Shown: positions 1 to 6,827, numbered from the stretch's first letter. The stretch: DNA of 7,714 bases from an uncultured Lachnospiraceae bacterium (GCA_905236615.1 CAJORC010000097.1:1-7714), one strand, 5' to 3'. The notes: generated from the sequence alone by a model not told the origin. Numbers and translations: made by a program.

Positions 1-1088
1 AAAGCACGTACATAACGAACGACCGATGAAGCCACCAGTTCCTTAGGACATACAGTACTTCCAAGACACATTGTATCCAGAAGGCTGTTGTTTTCCCCTC
101 TGCCGATTTTTGTGATTATCTGCGGCACATTCTTCTTTGAAGCATAAAGCGAACATACCATATTAAGTTCATCAAGTCCCGTAAGGGTGATAAAAGCATC
201 ACATTCATCTATTCCCTCCCTGTTCAGGACATTCTGGTTGCTTGCATCTCCGTGTATAATACTTGCTTCAGGAAGAAGCTCCGAAAGCTCACGGCACCGC
301 CTGTCATCATTTTCTATGATCTGTACGCTTGCCCCCTGACTCAGAAGGATTCTGGCCAGATAGTAAGATATCCTTCCGCCGCCGGCCAGAAGAACTCTCC
401 TTGCCTTTCTTGTGATTATACCTAAGTTTTTCAGCAGTATCGACAGATTTTTTGCCGATGCTGTAACAAAAATACTGTCTCCTTCTCTTAAAATAAAGTC
501 ACCCGAAGGAATAACAGCTTTTCCCTTCCTCACTACCGTGCAGACCAGAACCTGACACTTTACTTTATCGGTAAGCTTATAGAGAGAAATGTCTTTAAGG
601 GCACTTTCAGCATCTATTCGTAATTCCACGATCTCAATAAGACCTTTTACGAATGTATCTCTCTTCAGGAATCCGGGATATTTAACAAGACGGCTTATTT
701 CTCTTGCCGCACTCTTATCCGGATTCACAACCATCGAAAGAGCAAAAGCATTTCTCATCGAAATCGCCTGCTGCGCATACTCAGGATCCCGTATCCTGGC
801 TACTGTATGCAGCTTTGGATTTAATGTGTGTGCCGTCATACAGCAGAGAAGGTTTACCTCATCCGCATTTGTCATTGCAAGCAATAAATCCGCTGAAGCT
901 ATTTCCGCTTCCTTAAGAACTGTCATTGATGCGCAGTTTCCGTGTATCGCCATGACATCATAGTCCTCAACGCAGCGTTCAAGGACATCCGGATTTCTGT
1001 CAATAATGGTCAGATCATGCTCCTCAGCAGCAAGCTGGCGTACAAGTGCTACTCCTACCTTACCGCATCCGGCTATAACTATAAACAT
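1..1088 (-). CDS. trkA: TrkA, NAD-binding regulatory subunit of Trk potassium uptake (C-terminus cut by window edge)
   Basis: The protein is a peripheral cytoplasmic subunit that binds NAD(H) or other nucleotides and gates the TrkH/Ktr-type potassium channel. The frame is open from an ATG at 1086-1088 to base 1, giving 362 visible residues of an expected ~450. The order seen is: Rossmann domain 1 (~1-120) with GCGKVG at residues 7-12 and an acidic D30 after strand 2; a TrkA_C-like domain (~145-215); and Rossmann domain 2 from ~231 with GGGRIS at 236-241 (Ser where the third Gly is usual) and an acidic IIEND stretch at 257-261. The second TrkA_C domain lies outside the window. The start fits the family's usual MxIVIxGxGKVG opening. 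The Shine-Dalgarno is poor: an AAAGG about 13 bases upstream. The gene has its own candidate promoter and is separated from the upstream GGDEF-EAL gene by a terminator. No TrkH channel gene is visible; it may lie outside the window. Confidence 0.93.
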   Translation of the reverse strand, partial: MFIVIAGCGKVGVALVRQLAAEEHDLTIIDRNPDVLERCVEDYDVMAIHGNCASMTVLKEAEIASADLLLAMTNADEVNLLCCMTAHTLNPKLHTVARIRDPEYAQQAISMRNAFALSMVVNPDKSAAREISRLVKYPGFLKRDTFVKGLIEIVELRIDAESALKDISLYKLTDKVKCQVLVCTVVRKGKAVIPSGDFILREGDSIFVTASAKNLSILLKNLGIITRKARRVLLAGGGRISYYLARILLSQGASVQIIENDDRRCRELSELLPEASIIHGDASNQNVLNREGIDECDAFITLTGLDELNMVCSLYASKKNVPQIITKIGRGENNSLLDTMCLGSTVCPKELVASSVVRYVRA

Positions 1089-1133
1089 TTACTATTATCA
1101 ACCTTTCGAACTTAATTCTATAACATAACTTTA

Positions 1134-1162
1134 ATTGTACCACGTTGACTGATTTTATACAA
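1134..1162 (-). promoter_or_regulatory. Candidate sigma-A promoter of trkA
   Basis: Reading the minus strand, TTGTAT (1157-1162) and TACAAT (1134-1139) are separated by exactly 17 bases, in the only gap between the upstream terminator and the trkA start. The -10 is good (5 of 6 to TATAAT) and the -35 weak (TTG only). The call is inferred from position and spacing. Confidence 0.45.
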
Positions 1163-1164
1163 AT

Positions 1165-1213
1165 TGCAAAAAACTGCGGATAAGTTCTGTTAAAAGACCT
1201 TATCCGCAGTTTT
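1165..1213 (-). terminator. Intrinsic terminator of the GGDEF-EAL operon
   Basis: A perfect 15-base inverted repeat (1170-1184 with 1199-1213) has a 14-base loop. On the minus strand it is followed by a run of six T (four inside the stem end), then GC. The stem starts two bases after the TGA stop at 1216-1218. This ends the c-di-GMP operon before trkA. Confidence 0.88.
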
Positions 1214-1215
1214 GA

Positions 1216-3744
1216 TCATATTCCCAGATCAACATAGCTGTCATGAAGCTGCGTTGCCTTTTCAGCAGGCATTGCCTCTCCAAAAAGATTTCCCTGAACG
1301 TAGTCACAACCGGATTCTCTGATCCTGACACAGTTATTGCGGTCATCTATGCCCTCTGCAACAACCTTGAGTCCAAGAGAATGTATAAGCGCTATCGTGC
1401 ATGTAATTACTTCGTCATTTTTCTCAAGATATCGATCCATCATCGACTTATCAAGCTTTACATAGTCAGCATCTATATAATTCAGATAATTAAGGGACGA
1501 ATAACCTGTTCCAAAATCATCCATGGAAAGTGTCACACCTATCTGTCTTAACTCTGCCACAAGTTCTTTTGAAGTTGAGTTATCATCTATAAATATTCCC
1601 TCAGTGATCTCTATATCAAGAAGTTCAGGTTCCACGTTTTCCGCTTCAAGTAATCCCTTTACATATGCCGGATACTCCCTGTCCTTCATCTGCCTTGCCG
1701 AGTAATTAACAGAAACAGGTACATTCGAAAGTCCCATTATCTTCCACTGTGAAAGTCTCTTGATAACCTCGGATGTCACCCATCTGTCAATCGTTATTAT
1801 AAGACCTGTCTCCTCTGCTACCGGTATAAATACCGATGGACCGATACTTTTGTCTTTCAGTCTTATAAGTGCTTCAAATCCGGAAATCTTCGCTGTCTTC
1901 AGATCAACCTTCGGCTGGTAATATACTTCAAATCCATTTTCATTAATAGCGCGCCTGAGGATGGTTTCAATCTCTTCCTTCCTGCCGGCTTCCCTCTTCA
2001 TATCCTCGCTGAAAAAAGCATATGAATCCTTACCTGCTGCTTTTACTCTGTTCAAAGCAAGGTCTGCATTTACAATAAGGTCACTTATAAGATTACCGTC
2101 CCTCGGATAAAGGGCAATTCCTGTGCTGAAATTGAGATAGGAATTTTTGCCGTTGACTGTGAACTTCTGTGAAAGCGCATTTCTCAGCTTTTCTATATAT
2201 CTTCTGGTTTCTTCTTCGTTCACATCCATTATTGCCACAATGAACTCATCACCGCCGAAACGGGCCACCGTAGCGTCCATAGCGCTCGTTCTGTCAATCC
2301 TGTCTGCAATAAGCTTAATAACCTCATCGCCATAATGATGACCCATGCTGTCATTTACTTTCTTAAAGTCATCAATATCGATTATAAGAAAAGCACAGCT
2401 TTCATGGAGTATGAGCTCAGCTGCGATCCTGTCCACAAATTCCTGACGGTTTATAAGACCTGTGGTATTGTCATGGGAAACAACATATTCAAGCCTTTCA
2501 TACTGAGATTTCATCTTCTGTTCCGAAGATAAGATCGAGTCTCTCGAATAGCTGAGTTCTCTTCGAATCCGCTCATTCTTCACAAGCATGAAGACAAGTC
2601 TCATAACACTGATAAGAAGTACTAAAAAGAGAATTCCGACAACAGTAATTACCGGAACAACACTGCCGGTATCCATACCTGTCTCGTTTGCATAAAGTGT
2701 TTCTGCCGGAAGTGCCGAAACATCATATCCAAATTTTTCCAGCACCTCACGGTCAAAATAATAATATCTGCCGGAATTTTCATCCATTATGATATCAGAC
2801 ACCGATCTGTTTCGCAGATACTCTTTTATTGCCATCGAAATTGTTCTGGCTATTCTTTTCGAAGAAACAACATAACCGCCTACAGGGCCATGTCCAACGC
2901 AGCTTTCATCAGTCGTATATACCGGTGCTGCACTGTTTTTACATATATTCTCAAGCTGCTTTATATCATCTCCGTAAGTTTCGCCTTCCCTATGCATTCC
3001 ATAATAAAATACGGCAGAATCTTCAGCTGAAAGCTTTGCAACGCTTGCAATGATCTCTCCTTCGCTGTAATTGGATGCATTGATAATGTTAAACCTCAGC
3101 GAAGGAAATTCATTCTGAATCTTCTCCAGATCATCTCTTACTGCATAACCATACATTGTGTCATCGGTTATCGCCACTATCCTTTTAAGATTTCCATTAA
3201 GCCCGAGAGCCATTGAAATATTGCCGTAAGAAGTATATTCATCGTGAAGTCCCAGATAATAAGGATTTAATCTGGCTCTTTCAGCCTTTTCAGCTTTCTT
3301 TACATTATAGAAAAAAATCGGAGTATTATTGAAGATTTGTCCTGAATACTGTTGTGTAAATTCTAATGCTTCATCCCCGCAAAGCACAACAGCATCATAA
3401 TCGTAAGAATTGTCAAGTTTGAATTTCAGGCGCCTAAAAAAACTCACTTCGTTTTCTTTTTTCTCAAATCTGTCTGCCTCCATATACATCACATCAAGCT
3501 CAGCAGGAATGGACTCCATCTGTTTTCTGAGCTCCCTGATCTGTGACTCAATACTCAGATATTTATCGGAATATGAACAGATAAAGAGAATATGATTCTC
3601 TTCTCTTGCTGTTTCCGTATCTGAAGCATAAATTTCTGAGTCCTGCAGATCCGATATAAATAAAAACAGAAACAAAAAGAAAGCGACGCAAGTTCGCATG
3701 ATCTCTTTTTTTCCGACACTAAGTGTTTTCAAGTTTCCCCCCAT
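1216..3744 (-). CDS. Membrane-anchored GGDEF-EAL c-di-GMP enzyme with ABC-substrate-binding-like extracytoplasmic sensor
   Basis: This enzyme probably makes and/or degrades cyclic-di-GMP in response to an extracytoplasmic ligand. Residues are numbered from the chosen ATG (3742-3744); the product is 842 aa. Domain order: basic then hydrophobic signal/anchor (~16-30); periplasmic-binding-like sensor resembling the ABC_sub_bind family (~50-315); transmembrane helix (~361-388); helical linker; GGDEF domain (~425-580) with an intact GGDEF at 497-501, the metal-site IDIDDFKKVND region and a canonical GHHYGDE; and EAL domain (~595-838). EAL-domain residues present are E624 of EAL, N680, E712, the DDFGTG at 742-747, K763, D765, E797 and Q817. 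Both catalytic sites look intact. The RxxD inhibitory site before GGDEF is absent. The start is chosen because GAGGCGG lies five bases upstream. The frame also opens at 3822 (868 aa), but that would overlap the upstream gene by 55 bases and precede the signal segment; an ATG at 3697-3699 has a weaker ribosome site. Ligand unknown. Confidence 0.92.
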   Translation of the reverse strand: MGGNLKTLSVGKKEIMRTCVAFFLFLFLFISDLQDSEIYASDTETAREENHILFICSYSDKYLSIESQIRELRKQMESIPAELDVMYMEADRFEKKENEVSFFRRLKFKLDNSYDYDAVVLCGDEALEFTQQYSGQIFNNTPIFFYNVKKAEKAERARLNPYYLGLHDEYTSYGNISMALGLNGNLKRIVAITDDTMYGYAVRDDLEKIQNEFPSLRFNIINASNYSEGEIIASVAKLSAEDSAVFYYGMHREGETYGDDIKQLENICKNSAAPVYTTDESCVGHGPVGGYVVSSKRIARTISMAIKEYLRNRSVSDIIMDENSGRYYYFDREVLEKFGYDVSALPAETLYANETGMDTGSVVPVITVVGILFLVLLISVMRLVFMLVKNERIRRELSYSRDSILSSEQKMKSQYERLEYVVSHDNTTGLINRQEFVDRIAAELILHESCAFLIIDIDDFKKVNDSMGHHYGDEVIKLIADRIDRTSAMDATVARFGGDEFIVAIMDVNEEETRRYIEKLRNALSQKFTVNGKNSYLNFSTGIALYPRDGNLISDLIVNADLALNRVKAAGKDSYAFFSEDMKREAGRKEEIETILRRAINENGFEVYYQPKVDLKTAKISGFEALIRLKDKSIGPSVFIPVAEETGLIITIDRWVTSEVIKRLSQWKIMGLSNVPVSVNYSARQMKDREYPAYVKGLLEAENVEPELLDIEITEGIFIDDNSTSKELVAELRQIGVTLSMDDFGTGYSSLNYLNYIDADYVKLDKSMMDRYLEKNDEVITCTIALIHSLGLKVVAEGIDDRNNCVRIRESGCDYVQGNLFGEAMPAEKATQLHDSYVDLGI

Positions 3745-3749
3745 TAAAA

Positions 3750-3756
3750 CCGCCTC
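3750..3756 (-). promoter_or_regulatory. Ribosome binding site that sets the GGDEF-EAL start
   Basis: GAGGCGG on the minus strand lies five bases before the ATG at 3742-3744, inside the 23-base gap after the stop of the upstream membrane-protein gene. It favours this start over the longer frame from 3822 and the shorter one from 3699. Confidence 0.7.
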
Positions 3757-3767
3757 GTGACAGATCC

Positions 3768-4127
3768 TTAGATCAGATATTTTTCCTGTGCTCTTTTTGT
3801 AAGTATTGCCAAAACAGCACATATCAATAAAAGAGCACCCGTAACAGCTGTATAAATATACTGTGGCAGTTCCGCGCCCTGATAATCAAATACCGCTACT
3901 GTTCCGCCCAATATCGCAAATAATGCCCCACAGACTATATATGCAGGAAACATTGCCTTTATAAAGCCTGCCTTATCTCTTGCTGTAAGCAGATTAATGT
4001 TTCTTCCTATAAGACCGTTTCCCTCGATCCGGCCTGTCATCTTCATCCTGACCCCATTAAATATCAAGTAAAGTCCGGCTGTCAATTCTATGAGATCAAA
4101 AACAATGTTCATACTATTAGAATTCAT
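3768..4127 (-). CDS. Small membrane protein of unknown function, first gene of the c-di-GMP operon
   Basis: I do not recognise a named family. The 119-aa product has three hydrophobic segments, about residues 7-26, 56-80 and 88-109. A basic, polar stretch lies between the first two (around residues 27-55, with RMKMTGR and ARDKAGF), and the tail is short and charged (KRAQEKYLI). The size and topology recall small DUF3784/SdpI-like membrane proteins, but I see no diagnostic motif and would not assign one. The ATG at 4125-4127 is supported by a GGAG about six bases upstream. The TAA at 3768-3770 lies 23 bases before the GGDEF-EAL start with no terminator between, so the two are very probably cotranscribed. 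A role as membrane partner of the c-di-GMP enzyme is a guess from position alone. Confidence 0.8.
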   Translation of the reverse strand: MNSNSMNIVFDLIELTAGLYLIFNGVRMKMTGRIEGNGLIGRNINLLTARDKAGFIKAMFPAYIVCGALFAILGGTVAVFDYQGAELPQYIYTAVTGALLLICAVLAILTKRAQEKYLI

Positions 4128-4155
4128 ACTATCTCCATTTTTAGATGTTTTTAAA

Positions 4156-4164
4156 ATAATACCA
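4156..4164 (-). promoter_or_regulatory. Candidate extended -10 promoter for the membrane protein/GGDEF-EAL operon
   Basis: On the minus strand TGGTATTAT forms an extended -10 (TGnTATTAT) about 29-37 bases before the ATG at 4127. No good -35 hexamer lies 17 bases upstream, which is tolerable for an extended -10 promoter. The region is very AT-rich, so chance matches are likely. Confidence 0.4.
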
Positions 4165-4183
4165 TATTTAATAAGATAATGCT

Positions 4184-4197
4184 ATCAAACATTTGAT
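4184..4197. promoter_or_regulatory. Inverted repeat, possible operator in the divergent control region
   Basis: ATCAAA-CA-TTTGAT is a perfect 6-base inverted repeat with a 2-base spacer. It sits at about the -35 region of the minus-strand candidate promoter and upstream of both TATAAT hexamers on the plus strand. The position suits a regulator acting on both operons. The repeat is short and AT-rich and could be chance. Confidence 0.3.
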
Positions 4198-4220
4198 TTT
4201 TATTATAAAATGATATTATG

Positions 4221-4245
4221 TATAATTTCATATATCAGTTATAAT
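4221..4245 (+). promoter_or_regulatory. Candidate -10 elements for the CheY-like/CheX-like operon
   Basis: Two exact TATAAT hexamers occur at 4221-4226 and 4240-4245, about 90 and 70 bases before the receiver gene. Neither has a convincing TTGACA-like -35 at 16-18 bases, so which one is used, if either, cannot be decided from sequence. The leader that would follow (to 4315) shows no riboswitch fold I can recognise. Confidence 0.4.
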
Positions 4246-4299
4246 AGCCTTAGGATTATCATTGGGGGATAGTTTATAGAGTATAGGCAAGTTAATATT

Positions 4300-4306
4300 A
4301 AGGAGG
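4300..4306 (+). promoter_or_regulatory. Strong ribosome binding site of the CheY-like gene
   Basis: AAGGAGG, a near-perfect anti-16S match, ends nine bases before the ATG at 4316 and fixes this start. Confidence 0.8.
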
Positions 4307-4315
4307 TTTTCTTAA

Positions 4316-4696
4316 ATGGACTTAGAGGACTTAAAGATACTTATCTGTGATGACTCTCTCCTTGCAAGGAAAAATCTGAGAGACGGACTTTCAAAAATCG
4401 GATGCAGAAATATCACAGAGGTAAAAGATGGTCAGGCTGCTATCGACAGTTACAAAGACAATCCTGTGGATGTAGTTTTTCTTGATATCGTAATGCCTGT
4501 AAAAGACGGTATTACAGCTGCAAGAGAAATATGTACACTTGACAGTAATGCCTATGTGATCATGGTATCATCGGTTGGAACACAGATACATTTACGCGAA
4601 GCCATTAAAGCAGGTGCAAAAGATTTCCTGCAAAAACCCGCAACCCCTGAACAGATAAAGGAGGCACTCTCCCATGTAATCGGGGGTGATGACTGA
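4316..4696 (+). CDS. Stand-alone CheY-like response regulator receiver
   Basis: The 126-aa product is a single receiver domain with no output domain, the usual length for CheY-type proteins. Key residues are all present: acidic pair D12-D13, phospho-acceptor D57 within FLDIVMP, S85 at the conserved Thr/Ser switch position (VSSVG), and K107 in the LQKP motif. It should accept phosphate from a histidine kinase, although none is encoded in the window, and signal by protein contact in the cytoplasm. AAGGAGG upstream fixes the start. Its TGA stop shares one base with the ATG of the following CheX-like gene (TGATG at 4694-4698), so the two are translationally coupled and probably act together. Whether it controls flagellar motors, as true CheY does, cannot be told, since no chemotaxis or flagellar genes are in view; I therefore give no gene symbol. 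Confidence 0.93.
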   Translation: MDLEDLKILICDDSLLARKNLRDGLSKIGCRNITEVKDGQAAIDSYKDNPVDVVFLDIVMPVKDGITAAREICTLDSNAYVIMVSSVGTQIHLREAIKAGAKDFLQKPATPEQIKEALSHVIGGDD

Positions 4697-5145
4697 TGTC
4701 AAAAAAGGAGCAGTACTTTGAAGAACTTCTGCAAAGCCTCCATATTTTTATTGACAAGTCATTTTCCTATAAATCCGAATCTGTCAGCGATTCCTTTCCT
4801 GAAGACTGTTTTGTCTTTCAGGACATCATAGGCGAATATACTGCGATTACTGCTGTAAGCTGTTCCGACGAAGCTGCAAGTAAGATTTCCGCAAAGTATT
4901 CCGGCATTGATCTGTCCGAATGTGAAGGGATATATGACGAGATTCTTTCGGATTTCCTAAATCTGCATAACGGGCGCTTCATTGTTAATCTTTCCAATAA
5001 TTCCAATACGGAGTGCTCTCTATCTCCTCCGGTATTCAGAGGTGAGCCCGCAAGCAGTATTGACTGGCGGACTGTCTATATTAGAAGTTATGACTCAGAT
5101 TTTGGTGTCATAAATTTTGTGATTGCAGAAACAGAAAACGAGTAG
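4696..5145 (+). CDS. CheX/CheC-type phosphatase-like protein, partner of the adjacent receiver
   Basis: The 149-aa product fits the CheX fold family, whose members dephosphorylate CheY-P. It shows the pattern of a hydrophobic strand followed by a helix (TAITAVSCSDEAASKISAKYSG, residues 49-70, split at the DEA turn) and then the signature helix at 80-93 ending DFLNLHNG. The family signature [DS]xxxExxN-x22-P appears here as E82-xxx-D86-xx-N89-x22-P112. The Asn, Pro and spacing are kept, but the catalytic Glu is Asp and the upstream Asp/Ser is Glu. This could lower activity or mark a binding-only variant. The start overlaps the receiver stop by one base, and a GGGGGTG lies seven bases upstream within that gene. 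The TAG stop lies inside the stem of the following terminator. The family call is from motif reading alone, so I give no symbol. Confidence 0.75.
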   Translation: MSKKEQYFEELLQSLHIFIDKSFSYKSESVSDSFPEDCFVFQDIIGEYTAITAVSCSDEAASKISAKYSGIDLSECEGIYDEILSDFLNLHNGRFIVNLSNNSNTECSLSPPVFRGEPASSIDWRTVYIRSYDSDFGVINFVIAETENE

Positions 5146-5175
5146 GAGCATTGTTCTCCTACTCGTCTTTTTATT
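5138..5175. terminator. Probably bidirectional terminator between convergent operons
   Basis: An 11-base perfect stem (5138-5148 with 5156-5166) has a 7-base loop. On the plus strand it is followed by C and a TTTTT run; on the minus strand, where it follows thrC, the stem ends in TTTT. The TAG stop of the CheX-like gene (5143-5145) lies in the left arm. The plus-strand T-run is the stronger, so termination of the CheY/CheX-like operon is the surer function. Confidence 0.85.
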
Positions 5176-5191
5176 CTCGTTCGAAAATTCC

Positions 5192-6676
5192 TTATTTCAG
5201 GAATGACTCAACTATTGCAGGCATTTCATCAACTGAACAGATTGTCTTATGCTTTATGTCTGCATTTCTGATATCGTTTATTGCATCAGGTATTTCTATA
5301 TTTCCCTTAGATGAAAGTTCATCTATAAGTTCAAAATCATCCTTGTCCTTATACTTATCATCAATAGCTGTCATAACGCTTTTAGCAAACTTAAACGGAC
5401 TTGCTGTAGAAGCGATCACTGTTGCGGTGGTATCGCCGCTTTCCTTAAGATATTTATCGTAAGCACTTCCTGCCACAGCTGTATGCGTATCAATGATATA
5501 TCCTGTATCTTCATAAAGACTGCGGATCTTATCGGCAGTATCTTTTTCATCTGCATAAAATCCTGCGAAATCAGAGAGGTTATTCCTCATATCATCAGTG
5601 ATCTCATAATTTCCGGTCTCGCTCAGCTTCTCCATAAATGACTTAGTAGCTGCCGGATCATTTCCGCTTATATGGTAGATAAGTCTCTCAAGGTTGCTTG
5701 AGATAAGGATATCCATCGACGGTGAAGATGTAAGGATGAAATCTCTTCTCTTATCGTAAACTCCGTTCTTGAAGAAGTCAAAAAGGACTTTATTTTCATT
5801 TGAAGCACAGATAAGCTTATTAATAGGAAGACCCATATTTTTGGCATAATATGCAGCAAGGATATTTCCAAAATTACCTGTAGGCACAACAACATTGATC
5901 TTATCGCCTTCAGCAATTTCTTCGTTTCCGAGAAGCCTTGTGTATGCATAAACATAATAAACTATCTGCGGAACAAGTCTTCCGATGTTGATCGAGTTTG
6001 CACTTGAAAAACGGAATCCCTTTTCACCTATTTTCTTATTAAATTCATCATCAGTGAATATCTTCTTTACTGCGCTCTGGCAGTCATCAAAGTTTCCGTC
6101 AACTCCGACAACGAAAGTATTCCTTCCCTTTTCAGTAACCATCTGAAGTTTCTGAACCGGGCTGACTCCGTCTTTCGGATAAAATACGATTATTCTGGTT
6201 CCCTCAACATCAGCAAAACCTGCAAGTGCAGCCTTACCTGTGTCGCCTGATGTTGCCGTGAGAATAACTATTTCATCTTTTATATCATTCTTTCTGGCAG
6301 CTGTTATCATAAGGTGCGGCAGAATCGAAAGAGCCATATCCTTAAATGCAATGGTTTTACCATGGAAAAGCTCAAGATAGTATGCACCTCCTGCATAGGT
6401 TAACGGTGCTATCTCCGGAGTGTCGAATTTTTCATCATAAGCATTTGCTATACAGTTCTTTAACTCTTCCTCCGTAAAATCAGTAATGAATTCCTTCATA
6501 ACTTCATAAGCAAGTTCCCTGTAATCAAGTTCCGCAAGCTCTTTAAGACTCTTCGACAATTTCGGTAATCTTTCCGGAACAAAAAGTCCCCCATCGTCAC
6601 AAAGACCTTTAAGTATTGCCTTACTTGCCGTAACTTTTACACTTCCATCTCTGCTGCTGTTATAAATCAAATCCAT
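5192..6676 (-). CDS. thrC: Threonine synthase
   Basis: This PLP-dependent cytoplasmic enzyme converts O-phospho-L-homoserine to L-threonine and phosphate, the last step of threonine synthesis. The 494-aa length matches the longer class of threonine synthases with an N-terminal Thr_synth_N domain (~1-80; DGGLFVPE at 28-35). The PLP lysine is K112 in ELFHGKTIAFKD. Further conserved blocks are ATSGDTGKAA (141-150), FSSANSINIGRLVPQ (223-237) and PTGNFGN (265-271), the last consistent with the cofactor-phosphate loop. It looks complete and active. The start is fixed by GAGGAGG five bases upstream of the ATG at 6674-6676. The gene appears monocistronic in this window: it has its own candidate promoter, and it converges on the CheX-like operon with a shared terminator. 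No hom or thrB is adjacent, so the threonine pathway genes are scattered or lie elsewhere. Confidence 0.97.
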   Translation of the reverse strand: MDLIYNSSRDGSVKVTASKAILKGLCDDGGLFVPERLPKLSKSLKELAELDYRELAYEVMKEFITDFTEEELKNCIANAYDEKFDTPEIAPLTYAGGAYYLELFHGKTIAFKDMALSILPHLMITAARKNDIKDEIVILTATSGDTGKAALAGFADVEGTRIIVFYPKDGVSPVQKLQMVTEKGRNTFVVGVDGNFDDCQSAVKKIFTDDEFNKKIGEKGFRFSSANSINIGRLVPQIVYYVYAYTRLLGNEEIAEGDKINVVVPTGNFGNILAAYYAKNMGLPINKLICASNENKVLFDFFKNGVYDKRRDFILTSSPSMDILISSNLERLIYHISGNDPAATKSFMEKLSETGNYEITDDMRNNLSDFAGFYADEKDTADKIRSLYEDTGYIIDTHTAVAGSAYDKYLKESGDTTATVIASTASPFKFAKSVMTAIDDKYKDKDDFELIDELSSKGNIEIPDAINDIRNADIKHKTICSVDEMPAIVESFLK

Positions 6677-6731
6677 TGCTGCCTCCTCTGAAAAAACATC
6701 TGCAATCTATATCGTTTTTACAAGCTTCTTC

Positions 6732-6761
6732 ATCATATCACAGTAATTATGATTTCCGCAA
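6732..6761 (-). promoter_or_regulatory. Candidate promoter of thrC
   Basis: On the minus strand TTGCGG (6756-6761) and TATGAT (6732-6737) are 18 bases apart. The -10 is preceded by TG plus one base (TGATATGAT), making it an extended -10. The resulting leader would be about 50 bases, too short for a T-box or a peptide attenuator, so no amino-acid control is visible at the RNA level. Confidence 0.55.
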
Positions 6762-6774
6762 GTAAATAGAACAA

Positions 6775-6815
6775 AGAATCCGGCTTTGCCGGATTCTCCG
6801 CGCAAGTGCGGGAAT
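6775..6815. repeat. Pair of overlapping palindromes (REP-like element candidate)
   Basis: The first is a perfect 10-base stem with a TTT loop (6775-6784 with 6788-6797). The second pairs 6793-6801 with 6808-6815: eight pairs, one bulged T at 6797, and a six-base loop. ATTC at 6793-6796 belongs to both, so the two hairpins exclude each other. The element is GC-rich against AT-rich flanks. It lies between the upstream terminator and the thrC promoter. On the minus strand the first hairpin is followed by TTGTTC, so backup termination is another possibility. A dispersed intergenic repeat is my guess. Confidence 0.5.
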
Positions 6816-6827
6816 TTCCTATAAGTT

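Noticed and set aside
589..963. 124-codon open frame on the plus strand
   Set aside because: It is entirely antisense to the well-supported trkA frame, shows no recognisable motif and has no good ribosome site.
1243..3595. Several 60-100-codon open frames on the plus strand inside the GGDEF-EAL gene
   Set aside because: They are antisense shadows of a gene with intact catalytic motifs, and none shows domain character.
3745..3822. N-terminal extension of the GGDEF-EAL frame back to an ATG at 3822
   Set aside because: It would overlap the upstream membrane-protein gene by 55 bases and place 26 extra polar residues before the signal segment. A good ribosome site lies before the ATG at 3744.
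4246..4315. Cyclic-di-GMP riboswitch in the leader of the receiver gene
   Set aside because: The leader is about 70 bases, and I see no GEMM-like paired stems or conserved core.
5668..5955. 95-codon minus-strand frame within thrC
   Set aside because: It lies in another phase of the same strand within an intact threonine synthase.
6677..6731. T-box or threonine peptide attenuator before thrC
   Set aside because: The leader from the candidate promoter is about 50 bases, with no Thr-codon run and no terminator hairpin in it.
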